Program-made: the position numbers and the translations under genes
Part shown: positions 56,001 to 61,445 of the stretch, piece by piece
How the letters are laid out: every line of letters starts with the position of its first letter
Position numbering within the stretch: the first letter of the stretch is position 1
NCBI GenBank assembly: GCA_034509495.1
Contig: CM067513.1
Location: 17,010,047-17,074,046, forward strand
Length of the DNA stretch: 64,000 bases
Direction: 5' to 3'
From: Acestrorhynchus altus
Lineage: Eukaryota > Chordata > Actinopteri > Characiformes > Acestrorhynchidae
The notes under the pieces: model-generated
Told to the model about the DNA's origin: nothing
The model's database searches: none
Seen by the model: only the letters and a program-made list of their open reading frames with translations

Positions 56001-57602
56001 TAAAGGGATGTTGGGGTGTTAACCCAGACTGTATCCAAAAAATGTCATTCCCAAGACGAATTGACGCTGTAAAAGGAGGCCCTAGTACACCATACTAACA
56101 TTACTCTGCAATGGACTGGCTCCCTGTCTAGGGGGTATTCATGCCTTGCCCCTGATGAATGCAGGTAGGCTCTGGATCCACCGTGACCTTATTCAGGAAG
56201 AAATGGAAAAGATAATGACCGGTTTTAAGAAATCTTACTATGTAAAATTGCATTTACATCTCAGTTTGACATTTTTTTTCTAGTTGTTGTACATGGAATT
56301 TTTTTAGTGTGTGAGTGGAAAAAAATTATGATGGCAAAACACCTCGGTCAGAGCGGTACAGCAACCAAAAGTCGTTCAGAAAAGGAACCATTTGTGTACT
56401 GGCGACCGGGTCATGGGCACGGGCTCACATGATCCTACAGGTCACCAGAGGTGTTGTGGAGTCCACGTCTCAAACAGTCAAATCTGTTGTGGCAGCAACC
56501 TACTCCATTAGGGAGGTGGTATTACTGTTATGGCTGATTTTGAAATGTTTAGTGTCACAGGCGAGTGTAGATGCACAAACACTTTCAGTTGTTTTAACTG
56601 ATATTTTTATTCTATGTTGATTGAGCATCTTTGTCTGTCTGTTTTGTAGGACACGTACCGGCGACGTCAGATGCAGCGCACCGTCACTCGTCAGATGTCC
56701 TTTGACCTGACCAAGTTGCTGGTCACTGAGGACTGGTTCAGCGACATCAGCCCTCAGACCATGAGACGACTGCTCAACATTGTATCAGTCACAGGTTACT
56801 GCTACACCCCTTTTCTACACTGTACAAAGCTTTCATTGAATGGCTTGGCTAATATTAAACAACCTGCCATGCATTCAGCTTGAACTGTTGTCTGTGGAAT
56901 GGCTGTAGACTTTCATAGTCATTTTCATAATCACTATACGTGAAAATACAAAATTGCACACAGACAGCTTGTATAATTGAGCACAACGCTCTACAGCAGC
57001 TACACATGAGCTTTAAGTCACCATGGCCAATGCCAGGTGTCATCTAGAAATGTGCAAACTATCCTTTTCCCCTCAGCATTGAGCTTTGGAGTTGTGAACC
57101 TGCACACTCTGCAGTGACTGAGCTCTCCATTACCTTTGGGATGAGGTGGAACGGAATTCGTGAACCAGAATTAACCATTCAACATATTTTATGCTTCGAT
57201 TTATGGCTGAATGCAATCAAATACAATACAGCAATGTTCCAATATCTTTTGCACCATCCTCCTGAAAGAGCAGAAGCTCTTGTTACTTTGGTCCCAGCTC
57301 TCTGCAGGTCATTGATCAGGTCCCTCAATGTAGTTCCGGGGGGGGGGGGGTTATAGAATACAATGGAACGTTATTGTAGTGACACACCTGATGCATCCCC
57401 TGCACTCCCTGAGCTAACGTCCACCATATGTACCATCAGGTCGTCTTCTCAGAGCCAATCAGATTATCTTTAACTGGGACCGCTTGGCATCATGGATCAA
57501 CCTGACAGAGGAGTGGCCTTACCGGACCTCCTGGCTCCTCCTCTTCCTGGAGGAGAATGACATCGTCTCTGAGCAGGTCACACTCAAGACCATCTATGAG
57601 AG
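27617..57602 (+). CDS. kidins220: kidins220 (ARMS), 5' part of gene: ankyrin repeats and KAP NTPase domain, 21 coding exons
   Basis: Twenty-one exons join in one open frame of about 1007 codons that follows vertebrate KIDINS220 from its start to the block ending KTIYER. All borders are GT/AG and the phases agree. Order: a short N-terminus, 11 ankyrin repeats, then a KAP P-loop NTPase with Walker A (GLYAQWGSGKS), two membrane helices, a cytoplasmic segment, two more helices and Walker B ([10 protein letters not shown]). KIDINS220 is a membrane scaffold of neurons and other cells that binds Trk and p75 neurotrophin receptors, is phosphorylated by protein kinase D and sustains ERK signalling; that is family knowledge. 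The Pro-rich region, SAM-like domain and PDZ-binding tail should lie beyond 64000. The paralog (a or b) is unresolved. Confidence 0.95.
27749..29947 (+). other. kidins220 intron, nothing recognised apart from simple repeats
   Basis: AT-rich intron with a short C-run plus (CA)n at 29046-29064. No exon-like segment found. Confidence 0.4.
29948..31085 (-). mobile_element. Tc1/mariner-type element with terminal repeats and HTH relic
   Basis: The left end (tggaatccgtactcctggagg ... gtttaattttgtag) is the inverse of the right end (ctacaaaattaaac ... cctccaagtgtggtgattcc). On the minus strand 30627-30818 reads MSVETKEIIRQFLQEGKSQW then NVAKAIGS, a helix-turn-helix of Tc1 transposases. The catalytic part is decayed. 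Confidence 0.8.
31198..31296 (+). CDS. kidins220: kidins220 ankyrin repeat 1 exon (99 bp)
   Basis: The acceptor cattcag ends at 31197 and the donor gtacgc starts at 31297. It encodes SGQTPLMVAAEQGSLEIVQE, LIRRGANVNLDDV, with the ankyrin signature TPLMVAAEQG. It is exactly 33 codons in phase 0. Confidence 0.95.
31297..31925 (+). other. kidins220 intron, nothing recognised
   Basis: The ankyrin repeat 1 frame runs on into this intron for about 290 nt, which is chance read-through. Confidence 0.5.
31926..32024 (+). CDS. kidins220: kidins220 ankyrin repeat 2 exon (99 bp)
   Basis: The acceptor atattcag ends at 31925 and the donor gtaaaa starts at 32025. It encodes [33 protein letters not shown], matching human NWTALISASKEGHVHIVEE. 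A long (TG)n tract starts 22 nt after the donor. Confidence 0.95.
32047..32117 (+). repeat. (TG)n microsatellite just after an exon
   Basis: About 35 TG units beginning 22 nt after the donor at 32025; in the pre-mRNA this is a UG repeat. Confidence 0.98.
32118..32946 (+). other. kidins220 intron, nothing recognised
   Basis: Unique AT-rich DNA between two TG tracts. Confidence 0.5.
32947..32992 (+). repeat. (GT)n microsatellite in place of a pyrimidine tract
   Basis: About 23 GT units ending 6 nt before the acceptor at 32998. Confidence 0.98.
32999..33097 (+). CDS. kidins220: kidins220 ankyrin repeat 3 exon (99 bp)
   Basis: The acceptor ggttgtag ends at 32998 and the donor gtgcac starts at 33098. 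It encodes GGWTALMWAAYKGRVEVAHL, LLEKGANPSITGQ. The usual pyrimidine tract is replaced by a (GT)n run, so splice-site recognition may be unusual. Confidence 0.94.
33210..33425. repeat. degenerate GA-rich tract
   Basis: Imperfect units like aagagagtgagtttgaaagaga. Confidence 0.6.
33695..34085. mobile_element. non-autonomous element of the 'GGGCGATAT' family, copy 1
   Basis: It starts gggatgggcaatatatcag and contains gacactccacggagtacagt. The same internal phrase occurs in the copies at 46170-46695 and 50403-50764. No coding capacity. Confidence 0.6.
34305..34338. repeat. (GA)n microsatellite
   Basis: Ends 32 nt before the ankyrin repeat 4 exon. Confidence 0.95.
34371..34469 (+). CDS. kidins220: kidins220 ankyrin repeat 4 exon (99 bp)
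   Basis: The acceptor ctgttacag ends at 34370 and the donor gtgact starts at 34470. It encodes YSVYPIIWAAGRGHAEIVRL, LLQHGAKVNCSDK, almost the same as human YSVYPIIWAAGRGHADIVHL. A (GA)n repeat ends 32 nt before the exon. Confidence 0.95.
34572..34762 (-). mobile_element. MITE fragment of the 'TTGGGACACC' family
   Basis: The copy reads aaatatttgtgaacactcct, atgaattcattcagct, tgctgacacagatgtgcaaa, agataaacatgaacctattg, the inverse order of the copy at 37728. It ends about 50 nt before an exon. Confidence 0.7.
34815..34913 (+). CDS. kidins220: kidins220 ankyrin repeat 5 exon (99 bp)
   Basis: The acceptor tttcatcag ends at 34814 and the donor gtatgt starts at 34914. It encodes YGTTALIWAARKGHFDCVMH, LLENGANVDQEGA. 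A MITE fragment ends only about 50 nt upstream. Confidence 0.95.
35219..35416 (+). CDS. kidins220: kidins220 ankyrin repeats 6-7 exon (198 bp)
   Basis: The acceptor atctttcag ends at 35218 and the donor gtgaga starts at 35417. At 198 bp it is exactly two 33-codon repeats: NSMTALIVAVRGGYTEVVKE and the next one starting DGNTALMIAAIEGHTEIVED. The missing intron between repeats 6 and 7 suggests intron loss or a late repeat duplication. Confidence 0.95.
35417..36260 (+). other. kidins220 intron, nothing recognised
   Basis: No repeat named; a short tandem duplication gaaatatact occurs near 35560. Confidence 0.5.
36261..36359 (+). CDS. kidins220: kidins220 ankyrin repeat 8 exon (99 bp)
   Basis: The acceptor gtttgtag ends at 36260 and the donor gtactc starts at 36360. 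It encodes [33 protein letters not shown], matching human [20 protein letters not shown] exactly over the first 20 residues. Confidence 0.96.
36592..36690 (+). CDS. kidins220: kidins220 ankyrin repeat 9 exon (99 bp)
   Basis: The acceptor tccaaccag ends at 36591 and the donor gtaaag starts at 36691. It encodes DSKTALFWAVEKGNATMVRD, ILQCNPDTESCTK. Human reads DNKTALYWAVEKGNATMVRD here. Confidence 0.95.
36816..36914 (+). CDS. kidins220: kidins220 ankyrin repeat 10 exon (99 bp)
   Basis: The acceptor gtgtgtcag ends at 36815 and the donor gtaaca starts at 36915. It encodes DGETPLIKATKMRNIEIVEL, LLDKGAKVSAVDK. The intron before it is only 125 nt. Confidence 0.95.
37728..38112 (+). mobile_element. 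near-complete MITE of the 'TTGGGACACC' family
   Basis: From tggtcaagtactgggatacc to agaagcggtgtccacaaaca, with the inner landmarks cagagaacacagttccagtg, gccaataggttcatattt and gggactagacaagctgtgtg. Ends are imperfect inverted repeats (...TTGGGACACC / GGTGTCCACAAA...). It is the best copy in the window. Confidence 0.75.
38250..39420 (-). mobile_element. L2-like LINE relic (reverse transcriptase and upstream part)
   Basis: On the minus strand VIFDSALKLDKWVNSVLSAS followed by FYQP, and HCYVDNSQFHQP (a decayed CYADDTQ RT active-site motif) are seen, plus an upstream segment reading FNSTCADILDAVAPLKTKGP. The order fits an L2/Rex1-like LINE. Many stops and indels. Confidence 0.65.
39696..39770. 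repeat. (CA)n microsatellite
   Basis: About 37 CA units, 125 nt before the ankyrin repeat 11 exon. Confidence 0.98.
39896..40073 (+). CDS. kidins220: kidins220 ankyrin repeat 11 and linker exon
   Basis: The acceptor cactctcag ends at 39895 and the donor gtgagt starts at 40074. It encodes KGDTALHIAIKGRSRKLAEL, LLRNPKDGRLLYKPNKEGE, TPYNIDCTHQKSILTQIFGA. This is the last ankyrin repeat plus the conserved linker into the KAP domain. It ends with one base of the next codon. Confidence 0.96.
40246..40410 (+). CDS. kidins220: kidins220 exon with KAP NTPase Walker A
   Basis: The acceptor ctcaaag ends at 40245 and the donor gtaaga starts at 40411. It encodes HLSPTECDGDMLGYDLYSSA, then LADILSEPTMQPPICV and GLYAQWGSGKSFLLKKLE. 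The Walker A lysine codon is 40383-40385. KAP NTPases are STAND-class P-loop proteins with membrane helices inserted between Walker A and Walker B. Confidence 0.96.
40519..40698 (+). CDS. kidins220: kidins220 exon with membrane helices 1-2
   Basis: The acceptor tcgaccag ends at 40518 and the donor gtgaga starts at 40699. It encodes DEMKTFAGQQVEPLLQFSWL, then two hydrophobic spans (LLVVLSLLLCGSVALILGF and AIAVALSLLALLYIFF) separated by the short loop TVDPKL. Human has the same arrangement. Confidence 0.95.
41036..41600 (-). mobile_element. LINE 3' end (RT C-terminus and 3' UTR)
   Basis: On the minus strand TLVPSGKRFRSLKSSAQRMR followed by LSFFPQAIRSLD matches the terminal region of a LINE reverse transcriptase ORF. 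It is followed by an untranslated stretch ending ttgtgtataacaatgtgcgt and a poly-A-like tail context (gacaaataaac). 5' truncated. Confidence 0.7.
41601..43627 (+). other. kidins220 intron, nothing recognised
   Basis: No exon-like sequence between the helix 1-2 exon and 43628; no named repeat. Confidence 0.45.
43628..43787 (+). CDS. kidins220: kidins220 KAP domain exon (YFGGRKEGESW)
   Basis: The acceptor ctgtgtgcag ends at 43627 and the donor gtacgg starts at 43788. It encodes LVYFGGRKEGESWAWLISTR, MARHIGYLELLLKLMFVNPP, ELPEQTTKALPV and two bases of Arg. The human counterpart is nearly identical after the first residues. Confidence 0.95.
44105..44220. repeat. possible dispersed repeat fragment
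   Basis: gatcctggagtaaacctacc and nearby phrases resemble a teleost hAT-like MITE edge. Borders unclear. Confidence 0.25.
44371..44522 (+). CDS. kidins220: kidins220 KAP domain exon ([15 protein letters not shown])
   Basis: The acceptor ttgtgttcag ends at 44370 and the donor gtatgt starts at 44523. It encodes [50 protein letters not shown]. It ends with one base of Gly. Confidence 0.95.
44998..45284 (+). CDS. kidins220: kidins220 exon with membrane helices 3-4
   Basis: The acceptor atccttcag ends at 44997 and the donor gtaccc starts at 45285. It encodes KKWKKTCCVPSFVLFALTLA, then CLVTGMALLAIF, a loop KVEPSNITVN, AVLVAMASVVGLALLLN and the conserved CRTWWQVADSVLHSQRRRLH stretch ending EGFMK. 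It is the longest exon in the window (287 bp). Confidence 0.95.
45285..46169 (+). other. kidins220 intron, nothing recognised
   Basis: AT-rich intronic DNA without a feature I can support. Confidence 0.5.
46170..46695. mobile_element. 'GGGCGATAT' family element, copy 2, split by a SINE
   Basis: Left part 46170-46296 ends gaggaatgacactc. Right part 46501-46695 starts cacgagtacagtcttctcc and ends atcgcccagccctag. The interruption is the SINE below. Confidence 0.7.
46297..46500 (-). mobile_element. SINE inserted into the element above
   Basis: Begins atttacatttacattcacgg and contains cttatccagtgtgacttaca, the 3' tail of a fish tRNA-derived (HE1-like) SINE read from the minus strand. The tRNA-derived head would be the right end (ggtgtggtagcttgctggtg). 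Borders come from comparison with the uninterrupted copies. Confidence 0.7.
46844..46984 (+). CDS. kidins220: kidins220 exon with KAP NTPase Walker B
   Basis: The acceptor ctgcttcag ends at 46843. The exon encodes [47 protein letters not shown]. The Walker B aspartate codon in VVIIDG is 46934-46936. The donor at 46985 is a bare gtgtgtgtgt: the 5' splice site is the first unit of a microsatellite. Confidence 0.94.
46985..47051 (+). repeat. (GT)n microsatellite forming a 5' splice site
   Basis: GT units begin exactly at the exon border and run with small interruptions (TTTG, TTG) to about 47051. Confidence 0.97.
47052..48025 (+). other. kidins220 intron, nothing recognised
   Basis: Unique DNA; the exon frame reads into it by chance. 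Confidence 0.5.
48026..48310 (-). mobile_element. MITE of the 'TTGGGACACC' family plus adjoining repeat
   Basis: tgtccaaatgtttgtggaca and aatgaatgcattcagct begin the copy, and atataaacatgaacctactg is near its end. From about 48210 a second teleost repeat follows (cctcagcactgcagtgacac). It ends about 40 nt before the acceptor of the 48353 exon. Confidence 0.7.
48353..48590 (+). CDS. kidins220: kidins220 KAP domain exon ([19 protein letters not shown])
   Basis: The acceptor tggttcag ends at 48352 and the donor gtaaac starts at 48591. It encodes [60 protein letters not shown] and then the less conserved TAKKLSMAAPTNGDLLSAE. The divergent end is also poorly conserved in other vertebrates. Confidence 0.95.
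48761..48852 (+). CDS. kidins220: kidins220 linker exon (QNSLGEQ...SKTALNRR)
   Basis: The acceptor gtctctgtag ends at 48760 and the donor gtaagt starts at 48853. It encodes WHDDVDRKFQSQNSLGEQAK, QGSKTALNRR. Human has QNSLGEMTKLGSKTALNRR. The linker is more variable than its neighbours. A 7.8-kb intron follows. Confidence 0.92.
49930..50990. repeat. 'GAACC/AAAGAACC' dispersed repeat, interrupted
   Basis: Phrases like 'gtgctatatagaaccgtgtt', 'ggcacccttttt' and 'aaatggttctttaaataacc' recur. Further pieces are at 52190-52400, 57850-58015 and perhaps 19262-19340. Interrupted by another element at 50403-50764. Confidence 0.5.
50403..50764. mobile_element. 'GGGCGATAT' family element, copy 3, nested in the GAACC repeat
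   Basis: Between accctttttggt and gatatatagaacc, a block containing gggtgacactctcgagtaca and ending catatcgcccagcctta is inserted. The uninterrupted phrase tttttggtgctatatagaac is at about 50083. Confidence 0.65.
51105..51255 (+). mobile_element. MITE fragment of the 'TTGGGACACC' family
   Basis: tggactaaaatattgggaca followed by ccttctcattcatt and gcagtctctactgtccgtgg; 3' part missing. Confidence 0.65.
51289..51990 (+). mobile_element. Tc1-like element family A, 5' half
   Basis: Terminal repeat phrases (ttatgttacagtctgtttcc), then a transposase relic: ILRHRAGEGYSKNSAALKVP, LSTVASIIHKWKKFGTTRSG, HGRRAFVREVTKKPIVTLTE. This is the HTH domain of Tc1 transposases. The catalytic half is missing. 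Related copies are at 61446 and 63628. Confidence 0.8.
53620..53790 (+). repeat. Tc1-like fragment (family of 3178-3632)
   Basis: tcagaacatctcaaacatca, ttgtggggtgttttt, cagtggtcattaactacca and gacagggtcgtgagtactga occur in the order of that family's 5' transposase region. Confidence 0.55.
54490..55248. mobile_element. non-autonomous hAT element
   Basis: Left end caggggttccctgccttctg and right end ggcccacaggtttaaaacattc are weak inverted repeats. The flanks ATCTAGAG and ATCTAAAA match at 6 of 8 bases. No transposase is recognised. Confidence 0.65.
55627..56107 (+). mobile_element. Tc1-like element, large internal deletion
   Basis: The 5' end (caggggttggacaatgaaac) and HTH region (ttcaaaagaggacaaattgt, HTH part of the transposase) run to about 56040. 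The sequence then jumps to the last part of the gene (cattcccaagacgaattgac, aaaggaggccctagtacacc). The 3' terminal repeat is not found. Confidence 0.8.
56335..56545 (+). repeat. Tc1-like fragment (family of 3178-3632)
   Basis: gaccgggtcatgggcacggg, cagaggtgttgtggagtcca and ttagggaggtggtattactg correspond to the start and end of the family, with the middle deleted. About 105 nt before the exon at 56650. Confidence 0.6.
56650..56794 (+). CDS. kidins220: kidins220 exon (DTYRRRQMQRTVTRQMSFDL)
   Basis: The acceptor gttttgtag ends at 56649 and the donor gttact starts at 56795. It encodes DTYRRRQMQRTVTRQMSFDL, TKLLVTEDWFSDISPQTMRR, LLNIVSVT, matching human with one change in the first 20 residues. 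Confidence 0.96.
57079..57345. repeat. chimeric repeat fragment
   Basis: 57079-57275 resembles one teleost repeat (gggatgaggtggaacggaat, cacatctt-type phrases). 57276-57340 is a 65-bp piece nearly identical to 60756-60822 (cttgttactttggtcccagc). A G run follows (57339-57350). Confidence 0.5.
57440..57602 (+). CDS. kidins220: kidins220 exon (GRLLRANQIIFNWDRLASWI), last exon in window
   Basis: The acceptor taccatcag ends at 57439 and the donor gtcaga starts at 57603. It encodes GRLLRANQIIFNWDRLASWI, NLTEEWPYRTSWLLLFLEEN, DIVSEQVTLKTIYE plus two bases of Arg. The next expected block (human SKNIPTTKDVEPLL) is not found before 64000, so the following intron is longer than 6.4 kb. Confidence 0.95.
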
Positions 57603-58094
57603 GTCAGATTTAAGTGTTCATGATTTACCTCATTACGCCACCTTTGCTGGTGAAGTACAGTAAACACTACAGCCGCAGCAGTGATGTAAGACTGAAAGGC
57701 TTGATGATTGCTTTTGTGCTTCTATTGTTCAAGCACACCTGATTCTACTCACCTGTTTACTGCTAGGATTAGTACATCAGTTAGATCAGGGAAATCAGCA
57801 GACAGTGCAGGAAGCTTGCTCTCCAGCAGAACTGTTTATGGGTCCATTAAGGACCATTGTGAGTATGAAGAACCTTTTAAATTGTAAAAGGTCCTTGTAA
57901 AGGACTTTTACATGCATTTCTTTACAGCTTAAGGTACAGACATTTTTCTATGGAACCAGAACGGAATTTCCACTGGAGTTACTCAAAGAAACCTTTCTAG
58001 CACTTTTTTAAAGAGTGCAGTTTGTCATTGTCCTGTAAAGGTCCAGTGAAAAATTCCATAAACTACATGATTTCATTCACAATTCTACATTCTT

Positions 58095-58320
58095 ACTTGG
58101 GCTGCACGATATGGGGACAAAAGGACATTGGGATATTTTGTTGATCTATGATAGATCATATATATATATATATATATATCAGATTTCAATGATCCAAAAT
58201 GTCAATACAGTTAAAGACGGGAGTAAAATAAATAATATTGGGATTTGGAAAATAGGAACAGTGCACACTTTCCTTTTGAATCATTTAAATAGTAGTATAG
58301 TAGCATGTTGTGTATAATTT
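58095..58320. repeat. possible 'GGGCGATAT' family fragment with (TA)n
   Basis: ttgggctgcacgatatgggg starts the piece. A (TA)n run lies at 58158-58180. The right end is not clear. Confidence 0.4.
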
Positions 58321-59149
58321 GCCTTTGCAAATCCTGTGGCAGGTCACTTATATTGAGTGCATTTTTGTATATACATCATATAGTTTCAGTGCATGATTAC
58401 CCAGTTAGTGCTTGGAGTTTGCGTCTTTAGCTCCCCCAGGAGCTATAAAAGTGAATCTATCAGAGAAAACATCTGATTGACTACATTTGGAACACAGAGA
58501 TTTCAGTAGAATATTCCATTCTGATGGCCCAGCATATTTGTGAATCCTGAACCCTGAAGGTTTAGAAGATACGGACCCTGCTCACATTCTTTGTGATGTT
58601 CTGACTCTGTCCTGCAGGTGTCAGTAGAGAATCTTGATTCCTCTTATATTCTCTATATGATTTATTACCAGGTCAGGAAGAGATCTTGAATGATGATGAA
58701 CTAACAGACTTTGGATTTCTGTTCAACTAATCTATCTGCTTTTGACTGTCAGCGGGCAACGACATTAAACACAGCACTTGGTTCTTGGAGCGCAGTGTAA
58801 AATAGAGAGCAGTCAGGCTTTTTTTGCTGTTGGTTTCAGTCAGGGCTGGATCGGAGCACTGATTTAGTCTTAAAAGAGGGAATGCCCAGTCCTTTGTTAC
58901 ACGTCTGTAGCGAATGTAGTGGGCAGTTGAGGTGGAATGAAGTGTGTATGTGTGTGTTTGTGTGAGAGAGATGAGTAGGAGTTGCTGTAGCTCAGTGTTT
59001 GGCCTTTAAAGGTTGCTCTCTGTCACACTGGACTAGAATGCTGCAACTCCCTGGGCTGTGGAAGTGTCGGAGTACCTCAGTGTCAGCATCTGCTCCCTGC
59101 TAAACTTTCTCTGACTGAATATATTCTTTCTTGATCTCTCTCTTAAAAA
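58321..59149 (+). other. kidins220 intron, nothing recognised
   Basis: No exon or named repeat. Confidence 0.45.
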
Positions 59150-59462
59150 AAAAAGCAATGTAAAGTCAGAATGTAATGGAAGAATGTTAAATGTAAATGT
59201 GCATCCAGAAATAGGAATTTGTCCTCCGCATTTAATCTGTCCATTTAGTGAAACGCACACATTCAAACCAGAGAATTCACATGTGCAATGGTGCCTAGAG
59301 TGGTGGGCAGCTTTGTTCACAGTGCTCGTGGAGCAATTAGCAATTTCTTTCTTAAGGCCATTTAATAAGTCACGTTCTGCCCATCGTGTCCTATGGAATA
59401 GAAACCAGCAACCTTCCATTTCTAAGGCTGGTTTCCTAACCACCAGGCCACGGTTGCCCAAG
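59150..59462 (-). mobile_element. tRNA-derived SINE, minus strand
   Basis: The minus strand starts ttgggcaaccgtggcctggt followed by ggttagg (A-box like), then a B-box-like ggaaggttgctggtttctatt. The body extends left to an A-rich/T-rich tail near 59150. Same superfamily as 14648-14815. Confidence 0.75.
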
Positions 59463-59896
59463 AATACTATAGAGGACTTTAGGGGGTCAGCAGGGGTAAG
59501 GAGAATGTTACCCACTGTTTCTGTGTGCCTTTCTCTCCGTCCCTCTTACTTGCCAACTTTTCACCCACATATTTCACGTTTATGGAAGTAAATTTTTAAC
59601 TGATGAAACCAAAATGCCTTGATTTCATATTAAATATGCTAATTAATCAGCAACATTTACATCTATAAATGTAAATATAATATAAATGCATATAGAATGC
59701 TCAAGCCTTTAGGCTTTGCCTGGCTTTAGTAACGAAACGTAACATTATCCAGTAGATTAAATTCATGTTTTCCTATCAGAGGAAAAAATCATGGTTATGT
59801 TAGTCAGTAAACAGACAAATCTCCTTGTCTGTACCAATGAGTGGACATTTTGTGAGTCATTATATTGTGAATTGTTCTGTTTCCAAGCTCACAAGA

Positions 59897-61149
59897 TACA
59901 AAGTGGGGTAAAAATGTAGTCAGCCACTGATTGTGCAAGTTCTCCTACTTATGAAGATGAGAGAGGTCTGTAATTTTTATCGTAGGTACACTTCATCTAT
60001 GAGAGACAAAATGAGAAAAAAAATCCAGGGAATCACATTGTAGGATTTTTAAAGAATCTATTTGGAAATTATGGTGGAAAATAAAGAATTTGGCCAATAA
60101 CAAAAGTTCAACTCAATACTTTGCAACATAACCTTTGTTGGCAATGACAGTGGTCAAACATTTCCTGTAAGTCTTCACCAGGTTTGCACACACTGTAGCT
60201 GGTATTTCCATTCCTCCATGGAGATGATGTAGATGCAGTGATGTTTCGGGGCTGTCGCTAGGCAACAGAAACTCCCTCCACAAATTTTCTAACCAATTGA
60301 GGTCTGGAGGCTGGCTAGGCCACTCCTGGACCTTGAAATGTTTTTTTGTTTTATTTTTCTTTTTTCAAGCCACTACTTCATTGCCTGAGTAGTATGTTTG
60401 GGATCATTGTCATGCTGGAAGACCCAGCCACGTTCCATCTTCAATGCTGTCATTGATGGAAATGCTGACTTTGCAGAAAAACAGCCCCAAAGCATGATGT
60501 TTCCACACCCATGATTCACAGTAGGTACAATGTTCTTGGTAAGCAACTCAGCATTCTTCTTCCTCCAATCACGAAAAGTTGAGTTTTTACCAAAAAGTTC
60601 TATCTACATGATATTCTCCAAATCCTCTTCTAGATCATCCATATGCTCTCTGGCAAACTTCAGACAGGCCCAGACATGTACTGTCTTAAGCAGGGGGACA
60701 CATCTGGCACTGCAGGATTTGAGTCCCTCTTGGCGTAGAGTGTTACTGATGGTAGCCTTTGTTACTTTGGTCCCAGCTCTCTGCAGGTCATTGATCAGGT
60801 CCCTCCATGTAGTTCTGGGATTTTTGCTCACCGTTCTCATGATCATTTTGACCCCACTGGATGAGATCTTGCGTGGGGCACCAGATCGAGGGAGATTATC
60901 AATGGTCTTGTATGTCTACCATTTTTTTACAATTGCTCCCACAGTTGATTTATTCACACTAACCTGCTTGCCTATTGTAGATTCACTCTTCCCAGCCTGG
61001 TGCAGGTCTACAGTTTTATTTCTGGTGTCTTTCCAAAGTTCTTTGTTCTTGGGCATGGTTGAGTTTGGAGTCTGACTGTTTGAGGCTGTGGACAGGTGTC
61101 TTTAATACAGATAACCACTGACTATAAACTTTTTTTGCCCCACTGTGTA
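59897..61149 (-). mobile_element. Tc1-like element with both terminal repeats (1253 bp)
   Basis: The left end tacaaagtggggtaaaaatg is the inverse of the right end tttttttgccccactgtgta. The minus strand holds a transposase relic in several frames. Shorter than the family's full length, with deletions in the catalytic region near 60244 and 60470. Confidence 0.9.
60400..61060 (-). pseudogene. Tc1 transposase pseudogene
   Basis: 60604-60846 on the minus strand reads RTVSKNPRTTWRDLINDLQR, AGTKVTKATISNTLRQEGLK, SCSARCVPLLKTVHVWACLK, FAREHMDDLEED, the bipartite DNA-binding domain of Tc1 transposases. It then breaks before the WSDET catalytic motif. Frameshifts separate it from the upstream N-terminus. 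Confidence 0.8.
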
Positions 61150-61445
61150 AAGCATCACCATAAAGTTAAACAAACCTCAATAAATAAGGATTTGTCTTTA
61201 GATTTGGTCCATATCTCTCAAAGGTGTTATGAACATAATGTAGAGAGTTTTATTCTCCTGTTACAGCTTTTCTGTAAAAAAAAGGTCTGTTAAATGTTTA
61301 AATATTTAAAGCAAGAATAAGGTGTTATTTTTGTTTTGTAGAGTGACAAAATGAATTTTCCCAAACCATGTCTCAGTAATTAGCAATCATAATTAAATAA
61401 AAAAAATCATAACATTCTCATTTTTTGAGCACCAGTCTGTTTATA

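Larger units (their letters stand above)
48853..56649 (+). other. 7.8-kb kidins220 intron dominated by repeats
   Basis: Contains the MITE, Tc1 and hAT pieces listed separately. 49000-49900 and 52010-53600 hold no feature I can name. A fragment with the phrase 'cagtggtcttaatgttatgac' at about 49510 is shared with Tc1-related repeats. Confidence 0.5.

Noticed and set aside
59033..59591. Open frames of 135-160 codons on both strands.
   Set aside because: They cover a SINE and show no conserved domain.
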